In this document: positions 38,480-48,293 of the stretch, one piece after another
How the letters are laid out: each line of letters starts with the position of its first letter
Position numbering within the stretch: position 1 is the stretch's first letter
Source: Sinorhizobium meliloti
GTDB taxonomy: Bacteria; Pseudomonadota; Alphaproteobacteria; Rhizobiales; Rhizobiaceae
Assembly (NCBI RefSeq): GCF_035610345.1
Contig: NZ_CP141212.1
Coordinates: 2,645,001-2,709,000 of the forward strand
Direction: 5' to 3'
Length of the DNA stretch: 64,000 bases
Notes under the pieces: generated by a model
Told to the model about the DNA's origin: nothing
What the model saw: only the letters and a program-made list of their open reading frames with translations
Databases searched by the model: none
Made by a program: the position numbers and the translations under genes

Positions 38480-38779
38480 TTTTCGAGGGGAGCCCGAGAA
38501 ATAAAGGTCGAGTTTTCAAGGGATTGCATGCCCTGCATTTGGGGTGATGCCCGATAGAAGCCGGCCTTACGCCTCCGCTTGCCAGCGGATTTTTTTACCT
38601 GTACGTAAACGTAAGTATGAATAAGCCTGGTCATATCGAATTGGCGTTGGTTCATCGCGATTTAGCGTCAAGAACGGCTTGTCTATGGAGCAAAAACGCG
38701 TATCGATGTCGCCAACCGACAATCAGGCCGCCTTGTTAAGGCGCATTTTCCTGCGAACGTTCTTGGAGGGAAAGAATCC
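38480..38779. other. 300-base leader region upstream of etfB
   Basis: Holds the etfB 5' region and, in its last third, a 32-codon frame that overlaps the etfB start (listed separately). No clear promoter could be picked. ACGTAAACGTAAG near 38602 is a short tandem that might be a binding site. Confidence 0.45.
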
Positions 38780-38783
38780 ATGA
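38685..38783 (+). CDS. Possible 32-residue upstream ORF overlapping etfB
   Basis: ATG 38685 to TGA 38783; the stop overlaps the etfB start codon as ATGA. The peptide is basic and begins [20 protein letters not shown]. The ribosome site is poor, whereas etfB has its own GGAGGG, so this could be a coupled leader or a chance frame. Confidence 0.3.
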   Translation: MEQKRVSMSPTDNQAALLRRIFLRTFLEGKNP

Positions 38784-39529
38784 AAATACTTGTGACGGTG
38801 AAACGGGTCGTCGACTACAACGTCAAGATCCGGGTCAAAGCGGATGGAACGGGCGTCGAGCTTGCCAATGTGAAGATGTCGATGAACCCCTTCGACGAGA
38901 TCTCGGTCGAAGAGGCGCTGCGGCTGAAGGAAGCCGGCAAGGCGAGTGAAGTGGTGGTCGTGTCGATCGGCCCGGCCAAGGCGGAAGAGACGCTCAGGAC
39001 CGCGCTCGCCATGGGCGCCGACCGGGCGATCCTGGTCGAGACCGAAGACCAGGTCGAGCCGCTCGCTGTGGCCAAGATCGTCAGGGGCGTCGCCGAGGCC
39101 GAACAGCCGGGGCTGATCATCGTCGGCAAGCAGGCGATCGACGACGATTCCAACCAGACCGGCCAGATGCTGTCGGCCTTGCTCGGCTGGGCCCAGGGCA
39201 CCTTTGCCTCCAAGGTCGAGATCGGCGACGGCAAGATCAACGTCACCCGCGAGGTCGACGGCGGCCTGCAGACGGTCGAACTGAAGCTGCCGGCGGTCGT
39301 CACCACCGATCTGCGCCTCAACGAGCCGCGCTATGCCTCGCTGCCGAACATCATGAAGGCGAAGAAGAAGCCGCTCGACAAGAAGAGCCCGGCCGATTTC
39401 GGCGTCGACACGGCGCCGCGATTGAAAGTCTTGAAGACCGAAGAGCCCTCCGGCCGTAAGGCCGGCGTCAAGGTGAAGACGGTCGCCGAGCTCGTCGAGA
39501 AGCTCAAGACCGAAGCCGGCGTGCTTTAA
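38780..39529 (+). CDS. etfB: Electron transfer flavoprotein beta subunit
   Basis: With EtfA forms the soluble flavoprotein that collects electrons from acyl-CoA and other dehydrogenases and passes them to ETF-ubiquinone oxidoreductase. The 249-residue protein has [35 protein letters not shown], the AMP-site [14 protein letters not shown] and the ETF-beta signature [31 protein letters not shown]. The conserved AMP site marks the housekeeping type rather than FixA. GGAGGG ribosome site. etfA follows after 116 bases that hold a long hairpin. Confidence 0.97.
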   Translation: MKILVTVKRVVDYNVKIRVKADGTGVELANVKMSMNPFDEISVEEALRLKEAGKASEVVVVSIGPAKAEETLRTALAMGADRAILVETEDQVEPLAVAKIVRGVAEAEQPGLIIVGKQAIDDDSNQTGQMLSALLGWAQGTFASKVEIGDGKINVTREVDGGLQTVELKLPAVVTTDLRLNEPRYASLPNIMKAKKKPLDKKSPADFGVDTAPRLKVLKTEEPSGRKAGVKVKTVAELVEKLKTEAGVL

Positions 39530-39578
39530 GTTCATGCGTCCGGAAAGCGGACACCGGCTTCCGGGCAAACGCATGAAC
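39530..39578. repeat. Long hairpin between etfB and etfA
   Basis: Starts on the base after the etfB stop codon. Outer stem GTTCATGCGT (39530-39539) with ACGCATGAAC (39569-39578), then an inner CCGGAA / TTCCGG stem. It has no T tract and resembles intergenic palindromes of rhizobia. It may stabilise the etfB message or tune etfB to etfA ratio. Confidence 0.65.
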
Positions 39579-39645
39579 CACTTCAGACTCATGAGCTCCG
39601 ATCCGGAACGGATCGTTGAGCTCGATCGAAAAGGAGAATTCTACC

Positions 39646-40587
39646 ATGGCCATTCTGCTTCTGGCTGACCACGACAACAGCCACCTTTCCGACCAGACGG
39701 CGAAGGCGCTGACGGCGGCAACGAAGATCGCCAGTGGGACCGGAACCGACGTGCATGTGCTGGTTGCCGGTCAGAACGTCAAAGGAATTGCCGAGCAAGC
39801 CTCCAAGCTTTCGGGCGTCGCCAGGGTGCTGGTCGCCGAGGACGCCTCGCTCGCCAACAATCTCGCCGAGCCGCTGGCCGCGCTGATCGTTTCGCTCGCC
39901 GGCAATTACGACACCGTCGTTGCCGCCGCCACCTCGGTCGGCAAGAACGTCATGCCACGGGTCGCAGCCCTTCTCGACGTCGCCCAGGTTTCGGAGATCA
40001 TCGAGGTCGTCTCGCCCGATACCTTCAAACGGCCGATCTATGCCGGCAACGCCATCCAGACGGTGCAGACGAGCGAGCCGAAGAAGGTGATCACCGTGCG
40101 CACCGCCTCCTTTGCCGCTGCTCAAGAAGGCGGCTCGGCCCCGGTCGAGACGGTTGCCGCCGCGGCAAATCCCGGCCTTTCCGCCCATGTTTCCGATGCG
40201 CTGTCGTCCTCCGACCGGCCGGAACTGACCTCGGCGAAGATTATCATCTCCGGCGGCCGGGCGCTCGGCTCCTCGGAGAAGTTCAAGGAAGTCATCCTCC
40301 CGGTTGCCGACAAGCTCGGCGCCGCCGTCGGCGCCTCGCGCGCCGCCGTCGATGCCGGCTATGCGCCGAACGACTGGCAGGTCGGCCAGACCGGCAAGGT
40401 GGTCGCCCCCGACCTCTACATCGCCTGCGGCATTTCCGGTGCGATCCAGCACCTCGCCGGCATGAAGGACAGCAAGGTGATCGTCGCCATCAACAAGGAC
40501 GAGGAAGCGCCGATCTTCCAGGTCGCCGACTACGGCCTCGTCGCCGATCTCTTCGATGTCCTGCCGGAACTCGAAAAGGCGCTTTGA
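39646..40587 (+). CDS. etfA: Electron transfer flavoprotein alpha subunit
   Basis: FAD-binding partner of EtfB. The 313-residue protein has the N-terminal [19 protein letters not shown] domain and the C-terminal FAD domain with [34 protein letters not shown] and the ETF-alpha signature [23 protein letters not shown]. Start ATG 39646 with AAGGAG. A strong terminator lies 60 bases after the stop, so etfB-etfA form one transcript apart from hbd. Confidence 0.97.
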   Translation: MAILLLADHDNSHLSDQTAKALTAATKIASGTGTDVHVLVAGQNVKGIAEQASKLSGVARVLVAEDASLANNLAEPLAALIVSLAGNYDTVVAAATSVGKNVMPRVAALLDVAQVSEIIEVVSPDTFKRPIYAGNAIQTVQTSEPKKVITVRTASFAAAQEGGSAPVETVAAAANPGLSAHVSDALSSSDRPELTSAKIIISGGRALGSSEKFKEVILPVADKLGAAVGASRAAVDAGYAPNDWQVGQTGKVVAPDLYIACGISGAIQHLAGMKDSKVIVAINKDEEAPIFQVADYGLVADLFDVLPELEKAL

Positions 40588-40646
40588 CGCACCGGCCACC
40601 GGCACGAAAAAGCTGGAAAAAGCGCCGACATGGCATTAACAATCAT

Positions 40647-40677
40647 ACCGGGCCGGCCCTGCCGGCCCGGTAATTTT
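40647..40677 (+). terminator. Rho-independent terminator after etfA
   Basis: Perfect 11-bp stem (40647-40657 with 40661-40671), 3-base loop, then TTTT at 40674-40677. Confidence 0.85.
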
Positions 40678-40730
40678 GCATTTGCGGCAGCGTCATTGCC
40701 GCAACCTGTTGAACATGGGTGTTCGCTTCA

Positions 40731-41603
40731 ATGATCAAGACGGTGGGAATTATCGGCGCAGGACAGATGGGCTGCGGCATTGCCCATGTTTCGGCAGCCG
40801 CCGGATATAAGGTTCAGCTCTACGATATCGCCGCGGACCGAATCGAGGCGGGGCTTGCCACCATCAACGGCAATCTTGCCCGGCAGGTCTCCTCCGGCAA
40901 GATGAGCGACGAGGACCGCAAGCGGGCGCTTTCCCTGATCAAGGGCTCAGGCGACATCAACGACCTCGCGCAGGCCGATCTCGTCATCGAGGCGGTCACC
41001 GAAGACGAAACCGTCAAGCGCAAGATCTACGGTCAGGTCTGCCCGGTCATGAGGCCGGATGCCATCCTGGCGACCAACACATCGTCCCTGTCCATCACCC
41101 GGCTCGCCTCCGCGACCGATCGTCCCGAACGGTTCATGGGCATCCACTTCATGAACCCGGTCCCGGTCATGAAGCTGGTGGAGCTCGTACGCGGTATCGC
41201 CACGGAGGAAGAGACCTTCAAGGCGGCAAAGGAATTCGTCGCGCATCTCGACAAGACCGTCACCGTCGCCGAAGATTTTCCCGCCTTCATCGTCAATCGC
41301 ATCCTGTTGCCGATGATCAACGAGGCTATCTACACGCTCTATGAAGGCGTCGGCACCGTCGATGCCATCGACACGGCCATGAAGCTCGGCGCCAATCATC
41401 CGATGGGTCCGTTGCAGCTCGCCGATTTCATCGGCCTCGACACCTGTCTGTCGATCATGCAGGTGCTGCATGACGGCCTGGCGGATTCGAAGTATCGCCC
41501 CTGCCCGCTGCTGGTGAAATATGTCGAGGCCGGTTGGCTCGGCCGCAAGTCCGGCCGCGGCTTCTACGACTACCGGGGCGAGGTGCCCGTACCGACGCGC
41601 TGA
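40731..41603 (+). CDS. 3-hydroxybutyryl-CoA dehydrogenase
   Basis: NAD(P)-dependent enzyme that interconverts 3-hydroxybutyryl-CoA and acetoacetyl-CoA. The 290-residue protein has the Rossmann motif GIIGAGQMGCGIA, the ITRLASATDRPERFMGIHFMNPVPVM signature with the catalytic His, and the C-terminal GVGTVDAIDTAMKLGANHPMGPLQLAD domain. Start ATG 40731. Position after etfBA fits short-chain acyl-CoA metabolism and butyrate or polyhydroxybutyrate flow, although a terminator separates them. It is often named hbdA. Confidence 0.94.
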   Translation: MIKTVGIIGAGQMGCGIAHVSAAAGYKVQLYDIAADRIEAGLATINGNLARQVSSGKMSDEDRKRALSLIKGSGDINDLAQADLVIEAVTEDETVKRKIYGQVCPVMRPDAILATNTSSLSITRLASATDRPERFMGIHFMNPVPVMKLVELVRGIATEEETFKAAKEFVAHLDKTVTVAEDFPAFIVNRILLPMINEAIYTLYEGVGTVDAIDTAMKLGANHPMGPLQLADFIGLDTCLSIMQVLHDGLADSKYRPCPLLVKYVEAGWLGRKSGRGFYDYRGEVPVPTR

Positions 41604-41640
41604 CCTTTCAGATCAGGCGGAACGCTCCTGCGGCGACCGC

Positions 41641-42315
41641 TCAACTTCCCGCAGGCGGAGCCAGCGCCGCTTCGATAAGGTTCTTCGCGTCATCGCTGTC
41701 CCATACGGCCGGTCCGTTCATCGACCCCAGAAGGCAGCCCTTTTCGTCGAGAAGCAAGGTAGCGGGAAGGCCGAAGGCGAGCCCCTCCTTCTTGAGCGTG
41801 TTGAAAACTCCCATCGAGGCATCGCGGTAGTAGCCGAGCGCATGAACGCCGACCTCGTCGAGGAATGCCTTCGGCTTGTCGTCGGCACCGGTGTCGATGT
41901 TGATTGCGACCACCTCGAAACGATCGCCGCCGAGCGCCTGTTGCAGGGCGTTGAGCGCCGGCATCTCCTCCCGGCAAGGCACGCACCAGGTGGCCCAGAG
42001 GTTGACCAGGACTGTCTTGCCGGCAAAGGCGGCAAGCGTCAGCGGCTTGCCGTCGGGACCTGCGAAATCGAGGCCGCCGATCGGGCGCGCGTTGTCCGCC
42101 GGCGTCATCGCCGCGACCTGGCCGCGCATCAGCGGGGTGAGCGAAGCCACTTTTTGCCCGGCCAGCGGGCAGCTCGCATCCGCCGTCGGCGTAACGCCGC
42201 CATTGCCAGACCCCGTCTCCTTCACGTATACCGCAGCCGCACCGGCGATCACGCCCAGAAGGGCGGCGAGCGCGAACAATTTAAGAGCCGGAGGGTGTTT
42301 CTTCTGGTCTGGCAT
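41641..42315 (-). CDS. tlpA: Membrane-anchored thiol-disulfide reductase TlpA
   Basis: Periplasmic thioredoxin-like protein held by an N-terminal membrane helix (about 11-30). The 224-residue protein has the redox motif C111-V-P-C114 in [18 protein letters not shown] and a second Cys pair (C49 and C177) as in TlpA of Bradyrhizobium, where the protein feeds electrons to copper chaperones for cytochrome oxidase assembly. Start ATG 42315 with GGAG; the open frame runs into argH on the other strand. Only 25 bases separate the divergent tlpA and argH start codons. Confidence 0.9.
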   Translation of the reverse strand: MPDQKKHPPALKLFALAALLGVIAGAAAVYVKETGSGNGGVTPTADASCPLAGQKVASLTPLMRGQVAAMTPADNARPIGGLDFAGPDGKPLTLAAFAGKTVLVNLWATWCVPCREEMPALNALQQALGGDRFEVVAINIDTGADDKPKAFLDEVGVHALGYYRDASMGVFNTLKKEGLAFGLPATLLLDEKGCLLGSMNGPAVWDSDDAKNLIEAALAPPAGS

Positions 42316-42340
42316 TTCATTCTCCAAGGCGGGCATCCTG

Positions 42341-43744
42341 ATGGCTGACGGCAGTTCCGAGACGAAATCCTCCAACCAGATGTGGGGCGGTCGCTTCGCC
42401 TCGGGCCCGGACGCGATCATGGAGGAGATAAATGCCTCGGTCGGCTTCGACAAGAAGCTCTATGCCCAGGACATCCGCGGCTCAATAGCGCATGCGACGA
42501 TGCTGGCGCATCAAGGCATCATTTCCGCCGAAGACAAAGACAAGATCGTTCACGGCCTCGACACGATCCTGTCAGAGATCGACAGCGGCGCATTCGAATT
42601 CTCGCGCCGCCTGGAAGACATCCACATGAACATCGAGGCGCGGCTGGCGGCGCTGATCGGCCCGGCCGCCGGGCGCCTCCACACGGCGCGCTCGCGCAAC
42701 GACCAGGTGGCGCTCGATTTCCGCCTGTGGGTGAAAGAGGAGCTTCAGAAGACCGAGAAGGCGCTGACCGGTCTCATCGCTGCCTTTCTCGACCGCGCCG
42801 AAGAGCATGCCGACACGGTGATGCCCGGCTTCACCCATTTGCAAACGGCGCAGCCGGTCACCTTCGGACATCACTGCATGGCCTATGTGGAAATGTTCGG
42901 CCGCGACCGGGCGCGCGTTCGCCACGCGATCGAGCACATGGACGAAAGCCCGATCGGCGCAGCCGCGCTTGCCGGCACCGGCTTCCCCATCGATCGGCAC
43001 ATGACCGCCAAGGCGCTAGGCTTCCGCGAACCGACGCGCAATTCCATCGATACCGTCTCCGACCGCGACTTCGCGCTCGAATTCCTGTCGATCGCCGCGA
43101 TCGCGGCGACCCACCTGTCGCGGCTCGCGGAAGAAATCGTCATCTGGTCCACGCCGCAATTCGGCTTCATCCGCCTGTCGGACGCCTTTTCGACCGGTTC
43201 GTCGATCATGCCGCAGAAGAAGAATCCCGATGCGGCCGAGCTCGTGCGCGCCAAGACCGGGCGCGTCAACGGCTCGCTGGTTGCGCTTCTCACTGTGATG
43301 AAGGGTCTTCCCCTCGCCTATTCCAAGGACATGCAGGAAGACAAGGAACAGGTCTTCGATGCGGCCGAGAGCCTCGAACTCGCAATCGCGGCCATGACCG
43401 GCATGATCCGCGACGTGACGATACGCGCCGACCGGATGAAGGCTGCAGCCGGCTCCGGCTACTCGACCGCCACCGATCTCGCCGACTGGCTGGTGCGCGA
43501 GGCAGGCCTGCCCTTCCGCGACGCCCACCATGTGACCGGCCGCGTCGTCGCGCTTGCGGAACAGAAAGGATGCGACCTCGCCGACCTCCCGCTCGCCGAG
43601 CTGCAGGCGATCAATTCCGCGATAACGGACAAGGTCTACGGCGTCCTGACGGTCGAGGCCTCCGTGGCAAGCCGCACCAGTTTCGGCGGCACTGCGCCCT
43701 CCGAAGTCCGCAAGCAGATCTCCTGGTGGCGGGCGCGCAACTAG
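42341..43744 (+). CDS. argH: Argininosuccinate lyase
   Basis: Last enzyme of arginine synthesis: splits argininosuccinate to arginine and fumarate. The 467-residue protein has [32 protein letters not shown] and the fumarase-superfamily signature [12 protein letters not shown] (about 285). Start ATG 42341 gives the standard length; the frame is open for a further 155 codons antisense to tlpA. Its TAG stop is the first bases of a RIME-like repeat. Confidence 0.97.
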   Translation: MADGSSETKSSNQMWGGRFASGPDAIMEEINASVGFDKKLYAQDIRGSIAHATMLAHQGIISAEDKDKIVHGLDTILSEIDSGAFEFSRRLEDIHMNIEARLAALIGPAAGRLHTARSRNDQVALDFRLWVKEELQKTEKALTGLIAAFLDRAEEHADTVMPGFTHLQTAQPVTFGHHCMAYVEMFGRDRARVRHAIEHMDESPIGAAALAGTGFPIDRHMTAKALGFREPTRNSIDTVSDRDFALEFLSIAAIAATHLSRLAEEIVIWSTPQFGFIRLSDAFSTGSSIMPQKKNPDAAELVRAKTGRVNGSLVALLTVMKGLPLAYSKDMQEDKEQVFDAAESLELAIAAMTGMIRDVTIRADRMKAAAGSGYSTATDLADWLVREAGLPFRDAHHVTGRVVALAEQKGCDLADLPLAELQAINSAITDKVYGVLTVEASVASRTSFGGTAPSEVRKQISWWRARN

Positions 43745-43800
43745 AGCGCTTCAGGAAAAGTGTGTAACGGTTTCCGTTGCAAAATGCGTCGGCTCCACTG
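43741..43800. repeat. RIME-like palindromic repeat, family A (copy 4)
   Basis: CTAGAGCGCTTCAGG ... GTGTGTAACGGTTTCCGTTGC ... AATGCGTCGG matches the first hairpin of copy 1. It begins inside the argH stop codon (TAG 43742-43744). Confidence 0.7.
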
Positions 43801-43945
43801 CTGCTCTCTCCTGCGCAGAAACAGGGTGCACAAGGCGCTGAAAAATCGGTAAGACATCGCACCGGAGCGGCGCAGGGAACATGTTCCTGCCGCCCCCGCG
43901 CTCCCAAGATCAATCGGCTCTCAGCTTCGGCAAAGGGAAATGACG

Positions 43946-44140
43946 ATGACATTCAGGAAGGCCGCCCGAATCGCGCTTCTTCTGGCAATCCCGGGGCTGG
44001 TTCTCGCCGGCTGCGGGCGTAAGGGCGACCTCGACCGGCCGGGGGCCACCGCACCGATCAATACGAAAACGCCCGCCGGTACTGTCGCGCCGAAGCAAAC
44101 CGTCGACGACCGCCCATTCCTGCTTGACCCCCTCCTCTGA
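43946..44140 (+). CDS. Small LptM-like lipoprotein
   Basis: A 64-residue lipoprotein: basic N terminus, hydrophobic helix, lipobox L-A-G-C followed by GRKGDLDRPG. The C-G-x-K-G-x-L-x-x-P pattern matches LptM/YifL, which in E. coli helps LptD mature its disulfides in the outer membrane. The rest is a short polar, proline-rich tail. I chose the ATG at 43946 (AAAGGG, 8 bases); another ATG is two codons upstream. It is 14 bases before lysA. In E. coli yifL is next to dapF, also a diaminopimelate gene. Confidence 0.85.
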   Translation: MTFRKAARIALLLAIPGLVLAGCGRKGDLDRPGATAPINTKTPAGTVAPKQTVDDRPFLLDPLL

Positions 44141-44154
44141 GCCGAGGAAAGACC

Positions 44155-45423
44155 GTGAATCATTTCCAATACCGCGACGGAATTCTTTACGCCGAAGACG
44201 TGCCCCTGACGGAGATCGCGCGCGCCGTCGGCACGCCGTTCTACTGTTATTCCACCGCGACGCTGGAGCGCCATTACAGGGTCTTTTCGCAAGCCTTTGC
44301 CGATGTGGACGCCATGGTCTGCTATGCGATGAAGGCCAATTCGAACCAGGCCGTGCTGAAAACGCTCGGCCGTCTCGGCGCAGGCGTGGACGTGGTGTCC
44401 GAGGGTGAACTGCGCCGCGCGCTTGCAGCGGGCGTTCCGGCAAGCCGGATCATGTTCTCGGGCGTCGGCAAGACCGCGCGCGAGATGGATTTTGCTCTCG
44501 AGGCAGGCATCTATTGCTTCAATGTCGAATCCGAGCCGGAATTGGAGGTCCTGAACCAGAGGGCCGTACGCGCCGGCAGACGAGCGCCGGTTTCCTTCCG
44601 CATCAATCCCGACGTCGATGCCCGCACACATGCAAAGATCTCGACCGGGAAGAAGGAAAACAAGTTCGGCATTTCCTGGGAGCGGGCCCGGAGCGTCTAC
44701 GCTCACGCCGCCGAGCTTCCCGGCATCGAAGTGACCGGGATCGACATGCATATCGGCAGCCAGATCACTGAGCTGCAGCCTTTCGATGACGCCTTCAAGC
44801 TGTTGCGCGAACTGGTCGATACGCTGCGTTCCGACGGGCATGTCATCGAGCACGTCGATATCGGCGGCGGTCTCGGCATTCCCTACCGTGAAGACAACAA
44901 CCCGCCGCCCTTGCCGGACGCCTATGCCGATATCGTCAAGAACCAGCTCAAGGGCCTCGACTGCAAGATCGTCACCGAACCGGGCCGGCTGATCGTCGGC
45001 AATGCCGGCATTCTCGTGACCGAAGTGGTCTATGTGAAGGACGGCGGCGACAAGACCTTTGTCATCGTCGATGGAGCGATGAACGATCTCATCCGCCCGA
45101 CGCTCTACGAGGCCTATCACGAGTTACGCCCGGTGAGGATTTCCGCGGCCAGCGCACCGCGCATCAAGGCCGATGTCGTCGGGCCGGTCTGCGAGACCGG
45201 CGACTATCTGGCGCTCGACCGGGAGATGGCGATGCCGAAGCCCGGCGATCTTTTCGCGATCGGCTCGGCGGGCGCCTACGGTGCCGTACAGGCGGGAACC
45301 TATAACAGCCGCCTGCTGGTGCCCGAGGTGCTCGTCAAGGGCGATCGTTTCCACGTGATCCGCCCGCGCCGGGGCTACGACGAGCTGATCGGCCTCGACT
45401 CGGTGCCGGACTGGCTCGACTGA
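44155..45423 (+). CDS. lysA: Diaminopimelate decarboxylase
   Basis: Last step of lysine synthesis: PLP-dependent decarboxylation of meso-diaminopimelate. The 422-residue protein starts with GTG (GAGGAAAG upstream), has the PLP lysine K60 in CYAMKANSNQ, GIDMHIGSQI, the glycine-rich phosphate loop DIGGGLGIPY, TEPGRLIVG and the C-terminal CETGDYLALDRE. It shares a transcript with the lipoprotein gene; the TIGR02302 gene follows after 141 bases. Confidence 0.97.
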   Translation: MNHFQYRDGILYAEDVPLTEIARAVGTPFYCYSTATLERHYRVFSQAFADVDAMVCYAMKANSNQAVLKTLGRLGAGVDVVSEGELRRALAAGVPASRIMFSGVGKTAREMDFALEAGIYCFNVESEPELEVLNQRAVRAGRRAPVSFRINPDVDARTHAKISTGKKENKFGISWERARSVYAHAAELPGIEVTGIDMHIGSQITELQPFDDAFKLLRELVDTLRSDGHVIEHVDIGGGLGIPYREDNNPPPLPDAYADIVKNQLKGLDCKIVTEPGRLIVGNAGILVTEVVYVKDGGDKTFVIVDGAMNDLIRPTLYEAYHELRPVRISAASAPRIKADVVGPVCETGDYLALDREMAMPKPGDLFAIGSAGAYGAVQAGTYNSRLLVPEVLVKGDRFHVIRPRRGYDELIGLDSVPDWLD

Positions 45424-45564
45424 CCTCGAGCGGACGCTGTCACGATTGGGGTTGCCGGCGGCGATCACGCATTGTTTTACGGGCCGCCCTCGTCTTCGCC
45501 ACAAACAATGTTATCCTGACCATTGACCGCCTGCGGTCGAAGGATCGAAAGGAAGTTTCGGCGG

Positions 45565-48213
45565 ATGACGCAATTCCGGCAGGATGAAACGCCAAAACCG
45601 CAGTCGTTCGCCAGGATGCTGGCGGCGAAGCGATTCCTCGCCCGTTTTGTTCTTCTGGCCGAAGAGCTGCTGCCACGCATGCTCGTCCCCGCATCGCTCG
45701 TTCTTCTGTTTCTCTCCGCCGGCTGGGTCGGCCTCTTTCGCGCTGCGCCGTTCTGGCTGCATGCCGCCCTTCTACTTGCTTTCGTCATAGGGCTGTTCAT
45801 CTCCCTGTTGCCGCTGACCCGCATTCGCTGGCCCGAAACGCCCGAGGCGGACCGGATGCTGGAGGAGCGCAACCGGCTGCCGCATCAGGCGATCCGCGTG
45901 CAGGAAGATGCGCCCGCGACGGAGGGCGCTTTCGGCGCCGCACTCTGGCGCGAACATCAGGCGCGTATGGCGCGTATGGTCAGGGAACTCGATACGGGTC
46001 TGCCGCGCCCCGATATCGCACGGCATGATCCGTGGGCGCTGAGGGCCGTCCCTGTCCTCCTTGCCTGCGTCGCCTTCGCCTATTCCTATTCGAATCGCGC
46101 CGGACTGGTTTCGGATGCCTTCCGCCTGCCCGAGCAAGAGGCAGCGACGGCCGACATCCGTATCGATGCATGGGTGACACCGCCCGCCTATACCGGCCGC
46201 GCGCCGATCTTTCTTACGGGTCGTCAGGACGCGACGGCCCCGGCCGAGGACAATGAGCAGGATCCGCAGGAGAAGCCTCAGATCACGATACCTCAGTTCA
46301 GCGATCTGACGGTCCGGATAACCGGCGCCGGGGCCGAGGAACCGGTCAGCTACGCAGCCGCGGGCGATGAACCCATGGTTATCCCTCAGTCGGACGCCAA
46401 GGCGCAGACGACATCCAGGCCGGAGCAAGCCCAACCGGAAACCCCTCAGGCAACTCCGAATGCGGTCCGCAATCATGTTTACAAGATCGCCAAGGACGGA
46501 ACGCTCTCCGTCGGCGGCCAGAGCTGGAGCTTCAAGATCACGCCGGACAGCGTGCCCGACATCGCTTTCGACGGCGAACCGCGTCCAACGGTCAATGCGG
46601 CGCTCGACATCAGCTACCTGGCCCATGACGATTACGGCATCGCGCAGGCCTGGGCCGAGATAAAGCCCATCGAGGAGCCCGCGAAGGACGCCCATCCGCT
46701 CTACGGCCCTCCTGAATATCGCCTCGATCTGCCGCGGCGCAATGCCCGTGAAGCAAAGGGTACCACGAGCCGCAATCTGAGTGAGCATCCGCTTGCCGGA
46801 AAGCGCGTGAGCATCACGCTCGTCGCTCGTGATGCAGCCGGCCAGGAGGGACGAAGCGTGCCGCAGGAGATCGTTCTGCCGGCGCGCCGTTTCTTCGAAC
46901 CCCTCGCCGCTGCCGTCGCAGAACAGCGCCAGGTCTTCGCGCTCGACGCCAACCAGTTGCCGCGCGCGATCGATCTCAACGATGCGCTGACGCTTTATCC
47001 CGAGGAGACGATTCCCAACGCCACCCACTTCCTGCTGCTGAAATCGGCACGCACGCGCATGCAGCTCGCCCGGAACGACGACATGCTGCGCGATGCCGCC
47101 GACCACCTGTGGGAAATCGCGCTCGGCATCGAGGACGGTGACCTGTCGCTCGCTGACCGGCGGCTGCGCGACGCGCAGCAGGCGCTGTCGGACGCGCTCG
47201 AACGTAACGCCTCGGACGAGGAAATCGCCCGGCTGATGGACGAGCTTCGCCAGGCGATGCAGGAATATATGCAGGCGCTCGCCGAGCAGGCCGCGAAGAA
47301 CCCCGCCGTCGCCGCCAATCCCGAGATGAACAACGTGCTGCGCCAGCAGGATCTGCAGAAGATGATGGACCAGATCGAAAATCTGGCCCGCTCCGGCGCG
47401 CGCGATCAGGCGCGGCAGATGCTCTCCGAACTGCAGAGAATGATGAACAATCTCCAGGCCGGACGCATGCAGCAGCAGATGGGCGAGCAGAACAACGCCA
47501 TGCGGCAGCAGATGGATAAGCTCGGCGAGCTTATGCAGCGGCAACAGCAGCTGATGGACGAAACTTTCAAACTGGACCAGGCACTGCGCGACCGGATGCA
47601 GCGCGGCGATCCGCTCGAAGGCGAGGACGAGGAACTTTTCGGACAGGACATGCCCCAGGATCCGGGGCAGCGGAGTGACCCCAACGGCCAACCCAACCCC
47701 ATGGACGACATGACCGCCGAGCAATTGAAGGAAGCTCTCAAGCAATTGAGAGAGCAGCAGGAATCGCTCGGCAAGCAACTCGGCGACCTGCAGAAGGGTC
47801 TCGAGAATTTGGGCATCAAGCCCGGCAAGGGCTTCGGTCAGGCGCAGCGCGAGATGGAAGGTGCCGCCGGCGCTCTCGGGAAGGGCCAGGGCGAGCAGGC
47901 GGTCGGCAGCCAGGGCCGAGCTCTGCAGGCCCTGCGCGAGGGAGCGCAGGACATGATGAACCAGATGCAAGCCCAGGGACAGGGACAAGGTCCCGGACAA
48001 GGCATTCCGCAATATGGCCAGAACGGGCGTGACCCTCTCGGCCGCCGGCAGCAGAACGCCGGCCCCGATTTCGGCGATCAGGTCAAGGTGCCCGACGAGA
48101 TCGACACGCAGCGCGCCCGCCAGATTCTCGAAGAGATCCGTCGCAAGTTGGGTGACAGCCTGTCGCCGGAACTGGAGCGGCAGTATCTCGAGCGGCTGCT
48201 CGACATGCGGTGA
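45565..48213 (+). CDS. TIGR02302 family large membrane protein
   Basis: An 882-residue protein of unknown function, conserved in Alphaproteobacteria. Two membrane helices near the N terminus (about 45-65 and 68-90) and a third near 165-185 anchor a large region with a beta-rich part (about 200-480) and then a long alpha-helical part (about 490-760) rich in Gln and Met (RMQQQMGEQNNAMRQQMDKL). The last 120 residues are Gly/Gln-rich with a conserved RQILEEIRRKLGDSLSPELERQYLERLLDM end. Start ATG 45565 (MTQFRQDETPK). It follows lysA and ends facing cpdR. Envelope stress or structural roles are guesses. Confidence 0.88.
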   Translation: MTQFRQDETPKPQSFARMLAAKRFLARFVLLAEELLPRMLVPASLVLLFLSAGWVGLFRAAPFWLHAALLLAFVIGLFISLLPLTRIRWPETPEADRMLEERNRLPHQAIRVQEDAPATEGAFGAALWREHQARMARMVRELDTGLPRPDIARHDPWALRAVPVLLACVAFAYSYSNRAGLVSDAFRLPEQEAATADIRIDAWVTPPAYTGRAPIFLTGRQDATAPAEDNEQDPQEKPQITIPQFSDLTVRITGAGAEEPVSYAAAGDEPMVIPQSDAKAQTTSRPEQAQPETPQATPNAVRNHVYKIAKDGTLSVGGQSWSFKITPDSVPDIAFDGEPRPTVNAALDISYLAHDDYGIAQAWAEIKPIEEPAKDAHPLYGPPEYRLDLPRRNAREAKGTTSRNLSEHPLAGKRVSITLVARDAAGQEGRSVPQEIVLPARRFFEPLAAAVAEQRQVFALDANQLPRAIDLNDALTLYPEETIPNATHFLLLKSARTRMQLARNDDMLRDAADHLWEIALGIEDGDLSLADRRLRDAQQALSDALERNASDEEIARLMDELRQAMQEYMQALAEQAAKNPAVAANPEMNNVLRQQDLQKMMDQIENLARSGARDQARQMLSELQRMMNNLQAGRMQQQMGEQNNAMRQQMDKLGELMQRQQQLMDETFKLDQALRDRMQRGDPLEGEDEELFGQDMPQDPGQRSDPNGQPNPMDDMTAEQLKEALKQLREQQESLGKQLGDLQKGLENLGIKPGKGFGQAQREMEGAAGALGKGQGEQAVGSQGRALQALREGAQDMMNQMQAQGQGQGPGQGIPQYGQNGRDPLGRRQQNAGPDFGDQVKVPDEIDTQRARQILEEIRRKLGDSLSPELERQYLERLLDMR

Positions 48214-48219
48214 TGGGTC

Positions 48220-48273
48220 TGCGGGACGAGGGGTCGGGCGGCCTCTCCGAAGCCCCTCTTCCCGCGTCCCGCA
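48220..48273. terminator. Long hairpin between convergent genes
   Basis: TGCGGGACG (48220-48228) with CGTCCCGCA (48265-48273), and inside it AGGGG (48229-48233) with CCCCT (48253-48257). It lies between the stops of the TIGR02302 gene and cpdR and may end both transcripts, although no T tract is present. Confidence 0.5.
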
Positions 48274-48293
48274 TCAAAGGTTTACGATCGGCG

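Noticed and set aside
45772..48012. 746-codon minus-strand frame opposite the TIGR02302 gene
   Set aside because: Shadow frame; the plus-strand gene has family blocks, a start and a consistent third-position bias.
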